From NCBI GenBank assembly GCA_005801395.1, contig SYDV01000152.1, positions 1 through 19,895 of the forward strand: DNA of 19,895 nucleotides. Direction: 5' to 3'. Numbering within the stretch: the first letter of the stretch is position 1; each line of letters starts with the position of its first letter. This DNA comes from Planctomycetia bacterium (GTDB lineage Bacteria > Planctomycetota > UBA11346). The notes beneath the pieces are model-generated. The model had not been told where the DNA came from. It ran no database searches and saw only the letters and a list, made by a program, of their open reading frames with translations. Both the position numbers and the translations under genes were made by a program. Shown here piece by piece: positions 7,301-16,400 of the stretch.

Positions 7301-8420
7301 GCGTTCAGATGACGGAGGTCGATTAACCATTGGGGAAGAATCATATCAAAACGGACTCGGTATGCATGCTCCAGCTGAGGTGATTTATCTTCTCGGCGGA
7401 CAATTTGAACGCTTTCAGGCCAAAGTGGGGGTAAATGCCTTAGTAAAAGATACTGCTGCCATTTGTATTCGAGTCGAAATTGATGGAATAGAACGTTATA
7501 AAAGTGGCGTCATGCGTTTTGCACAGCCGGCAAGAACCATTGATATAGATGTGCGAGGCGGGGAGCAGATGCGGCTCTTAGTGGAATCCGAAAATGAAAG
7601 TAATTATCAATCAATTGTCGATTGGGGTGAGGCCCGTTTGTTGCGTTCGACGGCGACCTTGGTTGTGCGCGAAGGTGTCCCTGAATTATCACCAATGACA
7701 CCGAAACCGGCACTTGAGGCTGAAATAAAAACTCTGTTATCGACCGGGATAAAGGATAGTGGCAAGGGTATCGATTTTGGGGTGAGAGTTCCCAATGGAA
7801 TTTATTATGTGTATGCCTGGAATAAGGAAAATAATGCAACTCAGTCGCTGCCGTTCGAATTACAATTAGAAGGCTTGCCCTCAACTGCGTTGATTGGTGG
7901 TTTACCGTCAGGTGGTTGGCAACGGCAGGGTCCCTATGGTGTTCATGTTAGTGACGGTGATTTACGTGTGCAGATTTCTGCAGCTGCGGGAAACGCTCAG
8001 CTAATGGGACTTGAAATATGGCAGGATAAGGAAGCAGTTAAAACGGCGCCTATTCCAATTGAAAAGAAAGTGTTCTCCGTGACGCTTTATGATACGAAGA
8101 GTCAAATGCCCGTGGTAGCACATCATCCGATGGTGAATCATGCGGTGATATCTATTTCAAAACTGCCTAGTCCGTTGATCAATTTTTTGATAAATACACC
8201 AGAGCAGGTGGTCAGTGTAAAAATTGAGTTGCCGAATTGTGGATTAGGAGCCGAACGGGAGGAGAAAATTCCTCCTTTCACATTAGGCGACGATAAAGGG
8301 AAATTGCGTGCCTGGGAAATCAGACCAGGTGATTATCGTTTGAAGGTGATGGGATACTCAGACTTCCATATGAAAAAGTTGGTTGGTACGTACGTGTTAC
8401 ACTTCACCGTGGTCGAATAG
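4392..8420 (+). CDS. large membrane sigma-like/anti-sigma-like/FecR protein with Ig-like, PA14, NPCBM and malectin-like domains
   Basis: This is a 1342-residue single-pass membrane protein. Residues 17-95 align loosely with the sigma region 2-like part of the gene at 1-1345. Residues 113-158 (RSLIEARYRDNY, then CHARSLLDW) are region 4-like and 173-222 anti-sigma-like. A membrane helix follows at 278-300. The outer part runs FecR domain (about 316-470), malectin-like module opening INLGG (478-626), Ig-like domain (633-718), PA14 (722-888, with ISGYIFPPVAGNYVFKI and HYFEVWH), and an NPCBM/malectin module (907-1088, with LPWQYASNGLGPLEINRSNG and GLGMHAPAEV). Another malectin-like module (1121-1213, VPNGIYYVYAW) precedes a C-terminal beta domain. 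PA14 and NPCBM folds usually bind glycans, so surface glycan sensing or binding is inferred. The sigma-like part is more degenerate here, and DNA or polymerase binding is doubtful. Confidence 0.8.
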   Translation: MLADHAVSLSSPTREPQRGLLLFVAIYVERWSSVLDICKAVNAKSALDDSEAQLIDRAVPLINKYIEDAAIVAIGEQDTLRHVVIQHAREALRSQTILNNRCADQVLARLSGSEENVRSLIEARYRDNYASEGLMDIIGVPMIEVPVALCHARSLLDWYKDAGEWIVHSADHSISSLVELYLSERIDLTSRDLLTTYLTKDISLLALFERQVRLHLLLTAAYAPIEMSSNHITRSRVVDTNHFGKPLGSSGRTTVRKTDPSGVIATLESHHIPERHRAPLFIAGAIVVMALALGLWLLSTNKTPAPLLAAAQQTAEVSRISSASGAVVVLRAGKTLKPIRGDIVLWGDGFITENAANLVCETATGIRLELGENTKILSHDDNQGNCVIQLEQGTVTVSDRGGVTGGGVSIKTPFGQIALQGGQSDVMVKDGRTEVLVERGQALFSKSDGTEEVLVLTSRRARSRASGGPIVLALPEFLRGINLGGNDVVIQGHSWLSQRKAVSAGFSLKGNIGAEIPAKKWQKKGDDSSQMALMLSSNAQAKDSLTLTQVVPNGEIEVTLWIVGVETLSAVQLDVGEQSLALVPISLGGGAWRVGPIPAEINNRQCVVTVKDGLKVAGIQYQALSPPSTPMPLSMALRGDPSSMTSYVGQEVLLEVDIDGDAAILQRIEYVVAGAVVGASTIAPFRAKWTPETNGSFQLSIRSTDITEAEYETPAIPLRVHLAYGSGELTREIWQGFEERSLKEFDRAAILRQMPIKKEFIKSLSTSKYRDNYIQRISGYIFPPVAGNYVFKIASGGDSELWLKKSGEELERIATLYDIKQGVRVNEWGRSPTQTSKPITLTAGKRHYFEVWHKVVSGDDHVEVGWVMPSGEFEAPISGIHFQPNYWTLMPVAQELPPPPSVPSDEVRFFLGINFAGPTLVSQKTTWTGQQELEKITGEVPLAVWLGSLPWQYASNGLGPLEINRSNGWMRSDDGGRLTIGEESYQNGLGMHAPAEVIYLLGGQFERFQAKVGVNALVKDTAAICIRVEIDGIERYKSGVMRFAQPARTIDIDVRGGEQMRLLVESENESNYQSIVDWGEARLLRSTATLVVREGVPELSPMTPKPALEAEIKTLLSTGIKDSGKGIDFGVRVPNGIYYVYAWNKENNATQSLPFELQLEGLPSTALIGGLPSGGWQRQGPYGVHVSDGDLRVQISAAAGNAQLMGLEIWQDKEAVKTAPIPIEKKVFSVTLYDTKSQMPVVAHHPMVNHAVISISKLPSPLINFLINTPEQVVSVKIELPNCGLGAEREEKIPPFTLGDDKGKLRAWEIRPGDYRLKVMGYSDFHMKKLVGTYVLHFTVVE

Positions 8421-8553
8421 GTGTTTTTCTCAAAACATGCGTAGATTTGGCTAAACGGCTCAAGCTTAATCGTCGCGACTAGTCCTTTGACGAGTCTTTA
8501 AGCGTTGCGGGTACCACGCTTGAATTATCAGTTGTCGAACAAGGATGTGTCCC

Positions 8554-9057
8554 ATGTCAAATCAACCCCCATCAGCCCGTTTATATGATGACCTGCGCCC
8601 CTACGTGGTGGATCTAGCGCCCTCTGATAAGTCGACCTGGTTTCGCCGTTTGGATCATCGGGCGATTTTAGAAGCAGAGGCGCGCATCGGATATTCATTT
8701 CCGCGCCAGGTGCGTGCATTTTATGAGGAAATCGGTTTTGGCGTGATTCGTCGCGGTTTGCAGGATCCCAAAGATGATCAATGGCGCACCGTTGCTAATC
8801 GTGTTCTTCATCCGCTGACTGTTGCAGCCTTGGTTCAGGGCGAGGCAGAAATTAATCCCGAACCGCCATTACGGACAAATGAGTGGCCTGTCTTCGAAGC
8901 GGCTGAACATGATTATTTTGTCGTCGATCCTTTTTCCGGTGAACCGGATACGATTTATACGCGATATCAAATTGATAAAGTGGCATCCGGTTTTCGTGAA
9001 CTGATGCAGCGTTTATTGACCGATGACGTGACATTTTATTTACGCCGCCGCTGGTGA
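8554..9057 (+). CDS. SMI1/KNR4 (SUKH) family protein
   Basis: This is a 167-residue soluble protein with the SUKH fold signature: an [20 protein letters not shown] stretch, matching the family's pattern of an acidic helix, G-(Y/I), F/L-P and Y-x-E-x-x-x-G-F-G. Later come a [18 protein letters not shown] segment and a final helix pair. SUKH proteins often act as immunity proteins against contact-dependent or polymorphic toxins, but many are stand-alone with no known role. No toxin gene is next to it. ATG 8554 is preferred over ATG 8545 because AAGGA (8541-8545) is eight bases upstream of the former and touches the latter. The stop overlaps the GTG start of the next gene (GTGA), so the two are translationally coupled and head a four-gene run. 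Confidence 0.75.
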   Translation: MSNQPPSARLYDDLRPYVVDLAPSDKSTWFRRLDHRAILEAEARIGYSFPRQVRAFYEEIGFGVIRRGLQDPKDDQWRTVANRVLHPLTVAALVQGEAEINPEPPLRTNEWPVFEAAEHDYFVVDPFSGEPDTIYTRYQIDKVASGFRELMQRLLTDDVTFYLRRRW

Positions 9058-9983
9058 ATAACGACATTAGCCGCTTTGCTCCATCGACTACTGGCCCAGC
9101 GCATCCGGGAACGTTGCTGGCGGCGTTATTATGTTGGCTAGATGCACGCTCGCGTGGAGCGCGCATTATTTTACGCTTGGAAGATTTAGATCCAGATCGT
9201 TGTCAGCCAGCTTTTGCTGAAGCGATGATTACAGATTTGACCTGGTTAGGACTGTCATTTGATGTCGTGGAATGGCAGTCGCAACAGCATACGCGTCATG
9301 TGGCCGCAATGGATTATTTAGCCGATAAAAAATTATTATATCCCAGCACGCTTTCGCGAAGGGATTTAGAATTATTGGGACGTCGTACGCCTGATGGTGG
9401 TTGGGCTTATGATAATCGCGAACGAGGAAATCCATTGCCCGTGGGTGGTTGGCGTGCCTGTGCTGAGCCATTGCGCGTGCAATTACCGGATGAGGAGTTT
9501 GCTCCTCTTGATGAGAGTGGCTGCGATTTACGTCAAACGCCGACGTTGTCTTTTGGCGATCCGATTGTGCGTCGTCGCGATGGAGCATTCGCTTATCATT
9601 TAGTTGCCGTGGTTGATGACGCAGCGAGTGGCGTGACCCGAGTGGTGCGCGGCCGCGATATTGCGACGAGCACGGCGACGCAGGTTGCGCTGCAGCAAGT
9701 ATTGGGTTTACCAACGCCCCAGTACCGTCATCATTTTTTATTATTGGAACAGCGGGAGCGTAAATTGGCAAAATTACACGGTTCCATTGGTTTGCCGGTA
9801 TTGCGTCAGTTTTACGATGCCCAAACATTGTGTGGATGGCTGGCACATGTGGCAGGATTAGTTCCGGCAGGAACGAAATGTTTGCCGGCAGAATTAGTGC
9901 CGCATTTTTCTTGGGGGCGTGTACAAACACAGGATGTTTTAGTGTCATGTACAGGACAGGCATTAGTGGTGGCTCATGACTAA
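9054..9983 (+). CDS. gluQ: glutamyl-Q tRNA(Asp) synthetase
   Basis: This 309-residue protein is a truncated class I synthetase that would attach glutamate to queuosine at position 34 of tRNA-Asp. It begins [20 protein letters not shown], with HPGT in the HIGH position (E. coli YadB has HFGS). [10 protein letters not shown], the [19 protein letters not shown] core and [10 protein letters not shown] are all family features. The KMSKS-like loop is KLAKLHGS. There is no tRNA-anticodon-binding C-terminal domain, as expected for GluQRS and unlike full GluRS. The zinc-site cysteines of YadB are missing: the equivalent stretch reads [11 protein letters not shown]. Start is GTG 9054, overlapping the stop of the SUKH gene; the end overlaps the next gene by eight bases. 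Queuosine synthesis genes are not in the window. Confidence 0.88.
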   Translation: MNNDISRFAPSTTGPAHPGTLLAALLCWLDARSRGARIILRLEDLDPDRCQPAFAEAMITDLTWLGLSFDVVEWQSQQHTRHVAAMDYLADKKLLYPSTLSRRDLELLGRRTPDGGWAYDNRERGNPLPVGGWRACAEPLRVQLPDEEFAPLDESGCDLRQTPTLSFGDPIVRRRDGAFAYHLVAVVDDAASGVTRVVRGRDIATSTATQVALQQVLGLPTPQYRHHFLLLEQRERKLAKLHGSIGLPVLRQFYDAQTLCGWLAHVAGLVPAGTKCLPAELVPHFSWGRVQTQDVLVSCTGQALVVAHD

Positions 9984-10833
9984 TGTTTGGTCTTGGCAAA
10001 CGGCGAGCGCTCCAGCCGCAATAGCGTTGATCCAGGTTCCTGCTCATAGCGCTTTGATTGACCGTCCTTTACCGCAAGTCGGACAAGCGCGCTTTGCTTG
10101 TTTGCGGCATAACGATGGCAGCATAGTTGATGAAGTGGTCGTAACACGACTCAGTGCAGATAGATTGGAAATAGCCTGTCACGGTGGTCCAGGGATGCGC
10201 GCGGCTGTTGAAGCGGCATGCGCGAGTTTTGGCTGGAAAGCTGCCGATGTCGGACACGCGAACGAATCTGGATTATGGCAAGCATTAGCACGTGCGAGTT
10301 GTCCTGCGGCAGTGGATTGGTTATTGACCCAGGGATTATCCGAACCGCCCTTTCCTAAACAGTTTTTGTTTCGCTTGCCGACGGTATTAATTACGGGGCC
10401 AGCGAATGCGGGTAAAAGCACGTTATTAAATGCGTGGTGCGGACACCAACGTGCCTTGGTCAGCGATATCCCTGGAACGACGCGCGATTTGTTGACCGGA
10501 CAAACTCTGGTGTGTGGGTGGCGACTGGCGCTGATCGACTCTGCCGGACTGCGGTCAGGCGGCGATGAAATAGAACAAGCGGGACAGGCATTGATTGCAG
10601 TCGCGCGCAAAACCGCTGATGTGGTATTATATCTGCAACCACCGGGTGATAATGGTGGTGAGGAAGGTGATATCATGATCGCGGGCAAAGCCGATCTACG
10701 AACGAATTACGACGGGTTATGTTGGTCTGCTCAGGGTATTCCTGGTTCAAGCGCGCAAACCTTACTTGATGCGCTTGGCGTGGCGGTGCTCACTCGTTTG
10801 CGGTTGCCTACGATGCGCGCAGTTGCCAGTTGA
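9976..10833 (+). CDS. shortened MnmE-like (TrmE) GTPase
   Basis: This 285-residue protein resembles the tRNA modification GTPase MnmE, which is normally about 450 residues. An abbreviated TrmE N-terminal domain is visible: [34 protein letters not shown] and [15 protein letters not shown]. The G domain follows, with G1 [12 protein letters not shown] (about residue 140), the MnmE-specific switch DIPGTTRD, G3 [16 protein letters not shown], and G4 probably GKADL. The protein then stops: the C-terminal helical region and the Cys-x-Gly-Lys tail needed for cmnm5U formation are absent, and the middle helical domain is much reduced. It may be a diverged GTPase with another role. It overlaps gluQ by eight bases and precedes a cysteine desulfurase, so the genes are probably co-transcribed. 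A full-length mnmE may exist elsewhere. Confidence 0.78.
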   Translation: MTNVWSWQTASAPAAIALIQVPAHSALIDRPLPQVGQARFACLRHNDGSIVDEVVVTRLSADRLEIACHGGPGMRAAVEAACASFGWKAADVGHANESGLWQALARASCPAAVDWLLTQGLSEPPFPKQFLFRLPTVLITGPANAGKSTLLNAWCGHQRALVSDIPGTTRDLLTGQTLVCGWRLALIDSAGLRSGGDEIEQAGQALIAVARKTADVVLYLQPPGDNGGEEGDIMIAGKADLRTNYDGLCWSAQGIPGSSAQTLLDALGVAVLTRLRLPTMRAVAS

Positions 10834-10863
10834 GCCTGACTATTATCAATCACAGTGCAGCGC

Positions 10864-12000
10864 ATGGCTAATCATTATCTCGACTGGAATGCCACGGCCC
10901 CATTAGCGTCCGCTGCCCGTGCGGCGTGGTTGGCGGCGTACGAGGAATCGTGGGCCAATCCTGGTTCGGTGCATGCACCCGGACAACGTGCGCGGCATAG
11001 CGCCGATCAAGCCAAAGCGAGTTGTGCGCGGTTGCTCGGCTGCAAATCCCATGAATTAGTGGTGACTAGTGGTGGGACGGAAGCGAATGCCCTAGCGATT
11101 CATTCTGCCACGTTCGGACAGTCATTAGCTGCAGACGCGGTGTTAATGTCGGCTATCGAACATAGTTCTGTACAGCGAAATGGTGAAACGGTTTCTGCGG
11201 TGCGTTTGCCGGTCGATGGGTGTGGACGGCTAGCGGCAGAAACGGTCCGCTCAGCGGCTTCACCATCAACGCGTTTATTTTGTATTCAATTTGCAAATAA
11301 CGAAATCGGCGTGTGCCAAGATGTGCCTGCTTTAGTTGCTGCAATACGTGCGGTAGCACCACAAGCTCGGGTATTGCTCGATTGTGCGCAGGGAGCTGGA
11401 AAGACCCCGCTGAATCTCGCGGCTCTTGATGTTGATTTTGCCAGCATTGCGGGGCACAAATTTGGTGCGCCGAAAGGTATCGGCTTATTGTATGTCAAAA
11501 ATGGTATTCGTATCGCGCCATTGCTCTTTGGTGGCAAACAACAGCAAGATCGTCGCAGTGGTACCGAAGATGTTGCGGGATTAGTCGCGTTGCAAGCGGC
11601 TTTAGAATCAGCTTTGGCACATGGCGAAGAAGAAGGCATTCGTCAGCGCATGTTATTAGAAAGCGCTTTTGCTCGGATCGCTTTAGCTTTGCCCAAAGTT
11701 CAATGGTTAGCGCACGCTGCTCAACGTTTACCAAATACATTGAGCATCGTGCATCCGGGCGTGATTAATGGTGCGTTAGTTATGCGTTTAGATTTAGTCG
11801 GAGTTTCCGTTTCAACCGGTTCCGCTTGTATGGCTGCCAGAGGTGAACCAAGCCACGTGATCGCAGCGCTGGGGATCGATTCATCCCTGGCTAAAAGCGT
11901 TATTCGCGTTTCCATCGGCCCGGATACCGTCGCCGAAGATCTCGATGCTTTCGTAAACGCCTACATCAGCGAAGTGAAAGCGATGACCGCGGGAAACTAA
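10864..12000 (+). CDS. cysteine desulfurase (NifS/IscS family)
   Basis: This is a 378-residue PLP-dependent enzyme that would take sulfur from cysteine and pass it on as a persulfide to Fe-S assembly or tRNA thiolation. The N-terminus YLDWNATAPLA is the usual opening. TSGGTEANALAIHSA binds the PLP phosphate, and SAIEHSSV supplies the histidine that stacks on the ring. AGHKFGAPKGIGLLYV carries the PLP lysine, and RRSGTEDVAGLVAL and STGSACMAARGEPSHV follow, the latter holding the catalytic cysteine. ATG 10864 is chosen over GTG 10855 because it fits the family N-terminus; the ribosome binding site is weak. It is the last gene of the plus-strand run. Whether it serves tRNA 2-thiolation, which its neighbours hint at, or general Fe-S work cannot be told from sequence. 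Confidence 0.92.
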   Translation: MANHYLDWNATAPLASAARAAWLAAYEESWANPGSVHAPGQRARHSADQAKASCARLLGCKSHELVVTSGGTEANALAIHSATFGQSLAADAVLMSAIEHSSVQRNGETVSAVRLPVDGCGRLAAETVRSAASPSTRLFCIQFANNEIGVCQDVPALVAAIRAVAPQARVLLDCAQGAGKTPLNLAALDVDFASIAGHKFGAPKGIGLLYVKNGIRIAPLLFGGKQQQDRRSGTEDVAGLVALQAALESALAHGEEEGIRQRMLLESAFARIALALPKVQWLAHAAQRLPNTLSIVHPGVINGALVMRLDLVGVSVSTGSACMAARGEPSHVIAALGIDSSLAKSVIRVSIGPDTVAEDLDAFVNAYISEVKAMTAGN

Positions 12001-12002
12001 TT

Positions 12003-13424
12003 TTACACGAGAATGTCGTGAACGACGTGGCCGAAAACGTCGGTTAAACGGAAGTCACGGCCTTGTGTGCGGTAGGTTAGTTTCAGGTGGTCGATGCCGC
12101 ACAGGTGTAACATCGTGGCGTGAAGATCGTGGACACTGACGGGTTTATGGACAGCCTTGTAACCGAGTTCGTCGGTTCCGCCGTAGCTGGTACCGCCCTT
12201 AATGCCGCCTCCGGCAAGAGCGACCGAAAAGCCTAAAATGTGATGATCACGTCCACTACCTTGGCCCATGGGGGTGCGACCAAATTCACCGCCCCACAGA
12301 ATTAGGGTATCGTCTAATAAACCGCGTTCTTTTAGGTCCATAATTAATGCTGCACTGGGCTTGTCGGTTTCGCCTGCGGCGATAGGTAAATCTTTTTCAA
12401 TATTTCTGTGATGATCAAATGCACGGTGATAGAGCTGAATAAAACGCACACCGCGTTCCGCCATGCGTCGGGCGAGTAAACAATTACTGGCAAATGTACC
12501 ATCACCTGGTTTTTCGATGCCATAGCGCTCGAGAGCAGCTTTTGGTTCTTTGCTAAAATCAGTGAGATCAGGCACCGATGACTGCATACGGTAAGCCATT
12601 TCGTATTGACTGATGCGCGTTTGAATCTCTGAATCATGGAGACGTTCAGCGAGCAAACCATTCATGCGATTAATTTCATCAATGACGCCACGTTGCGTTG
12701 GCGCATCAACACCTGCTGGATTAGCGACGTAATGCACGGCATCGCCTTTCGATTGGAATTGAATACCTTGGAAACGGCTAGGTAAAAATCCGGCAGACCA
12801 TTGGCGTGCGGATACCGGTTGTGCACCACCACCTTTTCCTTGCGAAGTCATTACGACGAAGCCTGGGAGGTTTTCTGTTTCAGCGCCTAAACCATACAAC
12901 ATCCACGAGCCCCAACTTGGACGTCCTTTAATGATGGAGCCGGTGTTCATAAACGCATGCGCGGTGTCGTGATTGATTTGTTCCGTGTGCATCGAACGGA
13001 TAATACACAATTCATCGGCGATGGAGCCTAAGTGAGGAAAAAGCGTGGATATTTCTTGGCCTGATTTCCCATATTTTTTAAATTCTGTAAATGGGCCGCG
13101 TGCTTTGAGTTCCGAATTTTGTAATTGTGCTAATTGTTGACCTTTGGTGAATGAATTAGGAAATGGTTTACCATCAAGTGCTTTTAATTCTGGCTTAAAA
13201 TCAAAAGTTTCTAAATGCGAAGGTCCGCCCGCCATGCACAAATGGATAATGCGCTTGGCTTTGACCGGTGTGTGTGGCTTGGTGATAATGCCACGCCACC
13301 GTTCATCAGCGGTGGCGTGATTTGCGAGCAGCGAACCAAGCGCAATTCCGCCTAGACCGCACATGGATTTAGTCAAAAAAGCGCGGCGCTGTAGGGCTTG
13401 CGATACTTGTTCATTGATAGACAT
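12003..13424 (-). CDS. DUF1501 family secreted protein (sulfatase-like fold)
   Basis: This is a 473-residue protein. The N-terminus has ALQRRAFLTKS then MCGLGGIALGSLL, a twin-arginine-like signal preceding a hydrophobic segment, so export is likely. Family features include RIIHLCMAGGPSHLETFDFK, IIRSMHTEQINHDTAHAFMN, GRPSWGSWMLYGLG, LLARRMAERGVRFIQLYH, and ILWGGEFGRTP with GRDHHILGFS. The fold is alkaline phosphatase/sulfatase-like, but no sulfatase C-x-P/S-x-R maturation motif is evident and the substrate is unknown. ATG 13424 is supported by GGAG (13431-13434) six bases upstream, over the TTG at 13436. It follows the DUF1553 gene by 48 bases, the usual pairing in Planctomycetota, so they form one transcript. 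Its end lies two bases from the end of the convergent cysteine desulfurase gene. Confidence 0.92.
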   Translation of the reverse strand: MSINEQVSQALQRRAFLTKSMCGLGGIALGSLLANHATADERWRGIITKPHTPVKAKRIIHLCMAGGPSHLETFDFKPELKALDGKPFPNSFTKGQQLAQLQNSELKARGPFTEFKKYGKSGQEISTLFPHLGSIADELCIIRSMHTEQINHDTAHAFMNTGSIIKGRPSWGSWMLYGLGAETENLPGFVVMTSQGKGGGAQPVSARQWSAGFLPSRFQGIQFQSKGDAVHYVANPAGVDAPTQRGVIDEINRMNGLLAERLHDSEIQTRISQYEMAYRMQSSVPDLTDFSKEPKAALERYGIEKPGDGTFASNCLLARRMAERGVRFIQLYHRAFDHHRNIEKDLPIAAGETDKPSAALIMDLKERGLLDDTLILWGGEFGRTPMGQGSGRDHHILGFSVALAGGGIKGGTSYGGTDELGYKAVHKPVSVHDLHATMLHLCGIDHLKLTYRTQGRDFRLTDVFGHVVHDILV

Positions 13425-13472
13425 GGAGAACTCCAACTGGGTAGGTAATAAATAAAAACGGTTACAGTGAGC

Positions 13473-16400
13473 TTACAGGCGAGTAATGGTTTCGTGTAGG
13501 TTCAACAAAACGCGGCATAATTGCGTCCAGGCAGCGACCTCACCACGTTGGTCTTCGGCCGGCAGCGGCGCGAGGCCGGTACGCAGGAGCATTTCTGCTT
13601 CTTTTGCATTCAGGGTGTAATGTTGGCGTTGCTTGCCGAGAAACATTAACAGCGGCCCGCTTTCTTCTGCCGTGGGCACACGTCCTAATACGGTTTGAAA
13701 TGCATGCGATAATCGTTGTTGATCAGTGGTGGCACTGGCGATGACGCGCACGGCCCAGGCGCGTGCGGCTTCTACAAAGGTGGGATCGTTTAGTAACGTC
13801 AAAGCTTGTTGTGGACTATTTGCTTGAGTACGGAAGACAGCGCATTCATCACGCGAAGGTGCATCAAAATTAGCGAGCATCGGATGCAAAAAGGTGCGTT
13901 GCCAGTGCATATAAAGGCCACGGCGATATTGTTGATCGTTAGTGTCGGCGATGTAATCGCGGCCCGGGAATTGTAGATTAGCGTAATAACCAGGTGGTTG
14001 ATAAGGTTTCACGCTAGGGCCACCCACATCACGAACTAATAATCCACTCACGCTTAGCGCATTGTCGCGAATAAATTCCGCGTCTAAACGTCGTGGTGAT
14101 TGCATAGCGCGCAAACGATTTGCCGGATCTTTCGCCACGATTTCAGCACGCTGAACGGACGATTGGCGGTACGTGTTACTCATGACAATTTGTTTGACCA
14201 AGCGCTTCACATCCCAGCCATGTTCACGGAAATCCACGGCGAGCCAGTCCAATAATTCACGGTGCGATGGCCATTCACCCTGCATGCCAAAGTCATCAAC
14301 CGTCGCACATAAACCAACACCCATTAATTGTGCCCAAACACGGTTAACAAAAACCCGTGAGGTCAATGGATTGTCAGCGGAAGTAAGCCAGGTTGCTAAA
14401 TCTATGCGGTTAAGCCGCCGTTTATCATCATTTTTTATCTGCTTGAGAAAGCCGGGGGCACTGGGGGCGACTTCTTCACCACTTTCATCTTGCCAATTTC
14501 CGCGAGGTAAAACGCGTACGGTCACCGGTTCCCACGCTTCGGTGATTGGTGTCATGGCTTTGCCTTCGCGACATTCTTCTCTTTCCATATCAAGCATTGT
14601 GATGCGTTGATAAGCGGCGGCATCGAACGCCGTGCTCGACAGGAACGCAGTCGCAAAAGTGGGATCCGTTATTTTGGCACCCGTGGTTAAACGTGCGATT
14701 TCTTTTGCGTCAAATATGCCAGTCGATAAATGGCTGGGCACTAATGGTGAAACCGCAATGCGGAAACTCTGGAGATCATTTTTACTAAGCACGAGTTCGA
14801 ATTTATCTCCTTCGGTAATACGTACGGGATGATCGAGAACAAAGACGGCCGAAGCCGCCGTCTTCGCTTGTTCATTCGACAAGACCCAGCCATTGCGTAG
14901 TCCCAAAATAGCTGAGCCACTCTTATACTGGGTCATTTTACTAGTCGCATCTCCGATGCGATAACCAACGGAACGCGCTTTTTTACTGCCTTTAACCAGA
15001 TGATTTATCTTGATGCGAATCGAGGGTTTGTCTTTTGATTTTTCGTCGAATAAAGCCGAGCCATTTTTAACCTGTGCTAATTCTATGCGTACGGCAGCGA
15101 TCCAACCAGCCGCGTTGGTGAGCGGTAAAGTCACATCACTATCGCGTTTGGCGGTTATTAATGGGGTACCATCCGCTTCTAAATTGTAACCAGCCTTGTC
15201 ATCAGCTGGAATCGCTGGAGTTAATCGTTGCCAGCCATCGGCGTGTTTTCCAAAAAATGTCTTTAATTCAGTGCGCCAAGCTTGGATTGCTTTTGCATCG
15301 TGTTTTTCTATCGCTTTCAATGCGATGGTCTGTGCATCTTGCTGGAGTTTCTCTAAGCGTTTTTGTAAATAGGGGCTGGCGACTTCGATTTCTGGTGGGA
15401 ATGGATAGTCATTATTGAATCCATTGAGGTCAGGATTTCTTGTGTAATTGTAATCGGCGTAGACTCCCCATTGCCGAACATCGGAAAAAAAGGAGGCAAA
15501 GCGATAGAAGTCTTTCGCCGCCCAGGGATCATATTTGTGATCATGACATTCACAGCAGGCCAGGGTCGAACCGAGCCATGCTCCGCCTAACGTGCGTACT
15601 CGATCGGCGGCATACTTTGCTAAATATTCTTTTGGCTGTGCTCCACCTTCGCGCGTCATCATGTTCAAACGATTGAAACCAGAAGCGACGCGCGAACTGA
15701 TGTTGGCATCGGGTAATAAATCACCCGCGATTTGTTCTGCCGTAAAGCGATCAAAGGGGATGTTGCGATTAAACGCGTCGATGACCCAATCTCGATAGGG
15801 GAAATTATTTTGATTTTGATCGCCGTGAAATCCAACCGTGTCAGCGAAGCGCACCGCATCCAACCAGGGCACTGCCATGCGTTCGCCATAGTGTGGTGAG
15901 GCAAGCAAAGCATCGATCATTTTTTCATACGCGGTGTCGGATTTATCTTCAACAAATGCAGCAACCGCAGTGGGATTGGGCGGTAGGCCAGTCAAATCTA
16001 AACTGGCGCGTCGTATCAGCGTAGCGCGATCGGCGGTTGGTGAAGGTGCAATTTTTTCCGCGGTAAGGCGGTGGTTAATAAACGCATCAATTGGTTGTTT
16101 GCCCCAGGCGGCGTCGGCACTTGTTGGAATTGGGGTTTTGACTGGGGGTAAATAAGCCCAGTGCGGTTCGTATACTGCACCTTCAGCGATCCAGCGTTCT
16201 AATATTTTTTTCTGAGCTTCATTTAATTGACGTGGCGCATCTTTAGGCGGCATCACATCGTCTTCATCAGTTGTGTGAATGCGTTTGATTAATTCACTCT
16301 CTGCTGGTTTACCAACCACGAAGGCTTCTTTGGCGAGCGCGAATTCACGATCGTCTAAACGTAATTTCCCTTTGAGATTGTCCTTGTCTGGTCCATGACA

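Noticed and set aside
8405..8430. CACC...GGTG followed by TTTTT after the large sensor gene
   Set aside because: A four-base stem with an eleven-base loop is too weak to call a terminator.
9229..10047. 272-residue minus-strand open frame
   Set aside because: It is antisense to gluQ and the start of the MnmE-like gene, both strongly supported; its translation is rich in His, Pro and Arg and matches no family.
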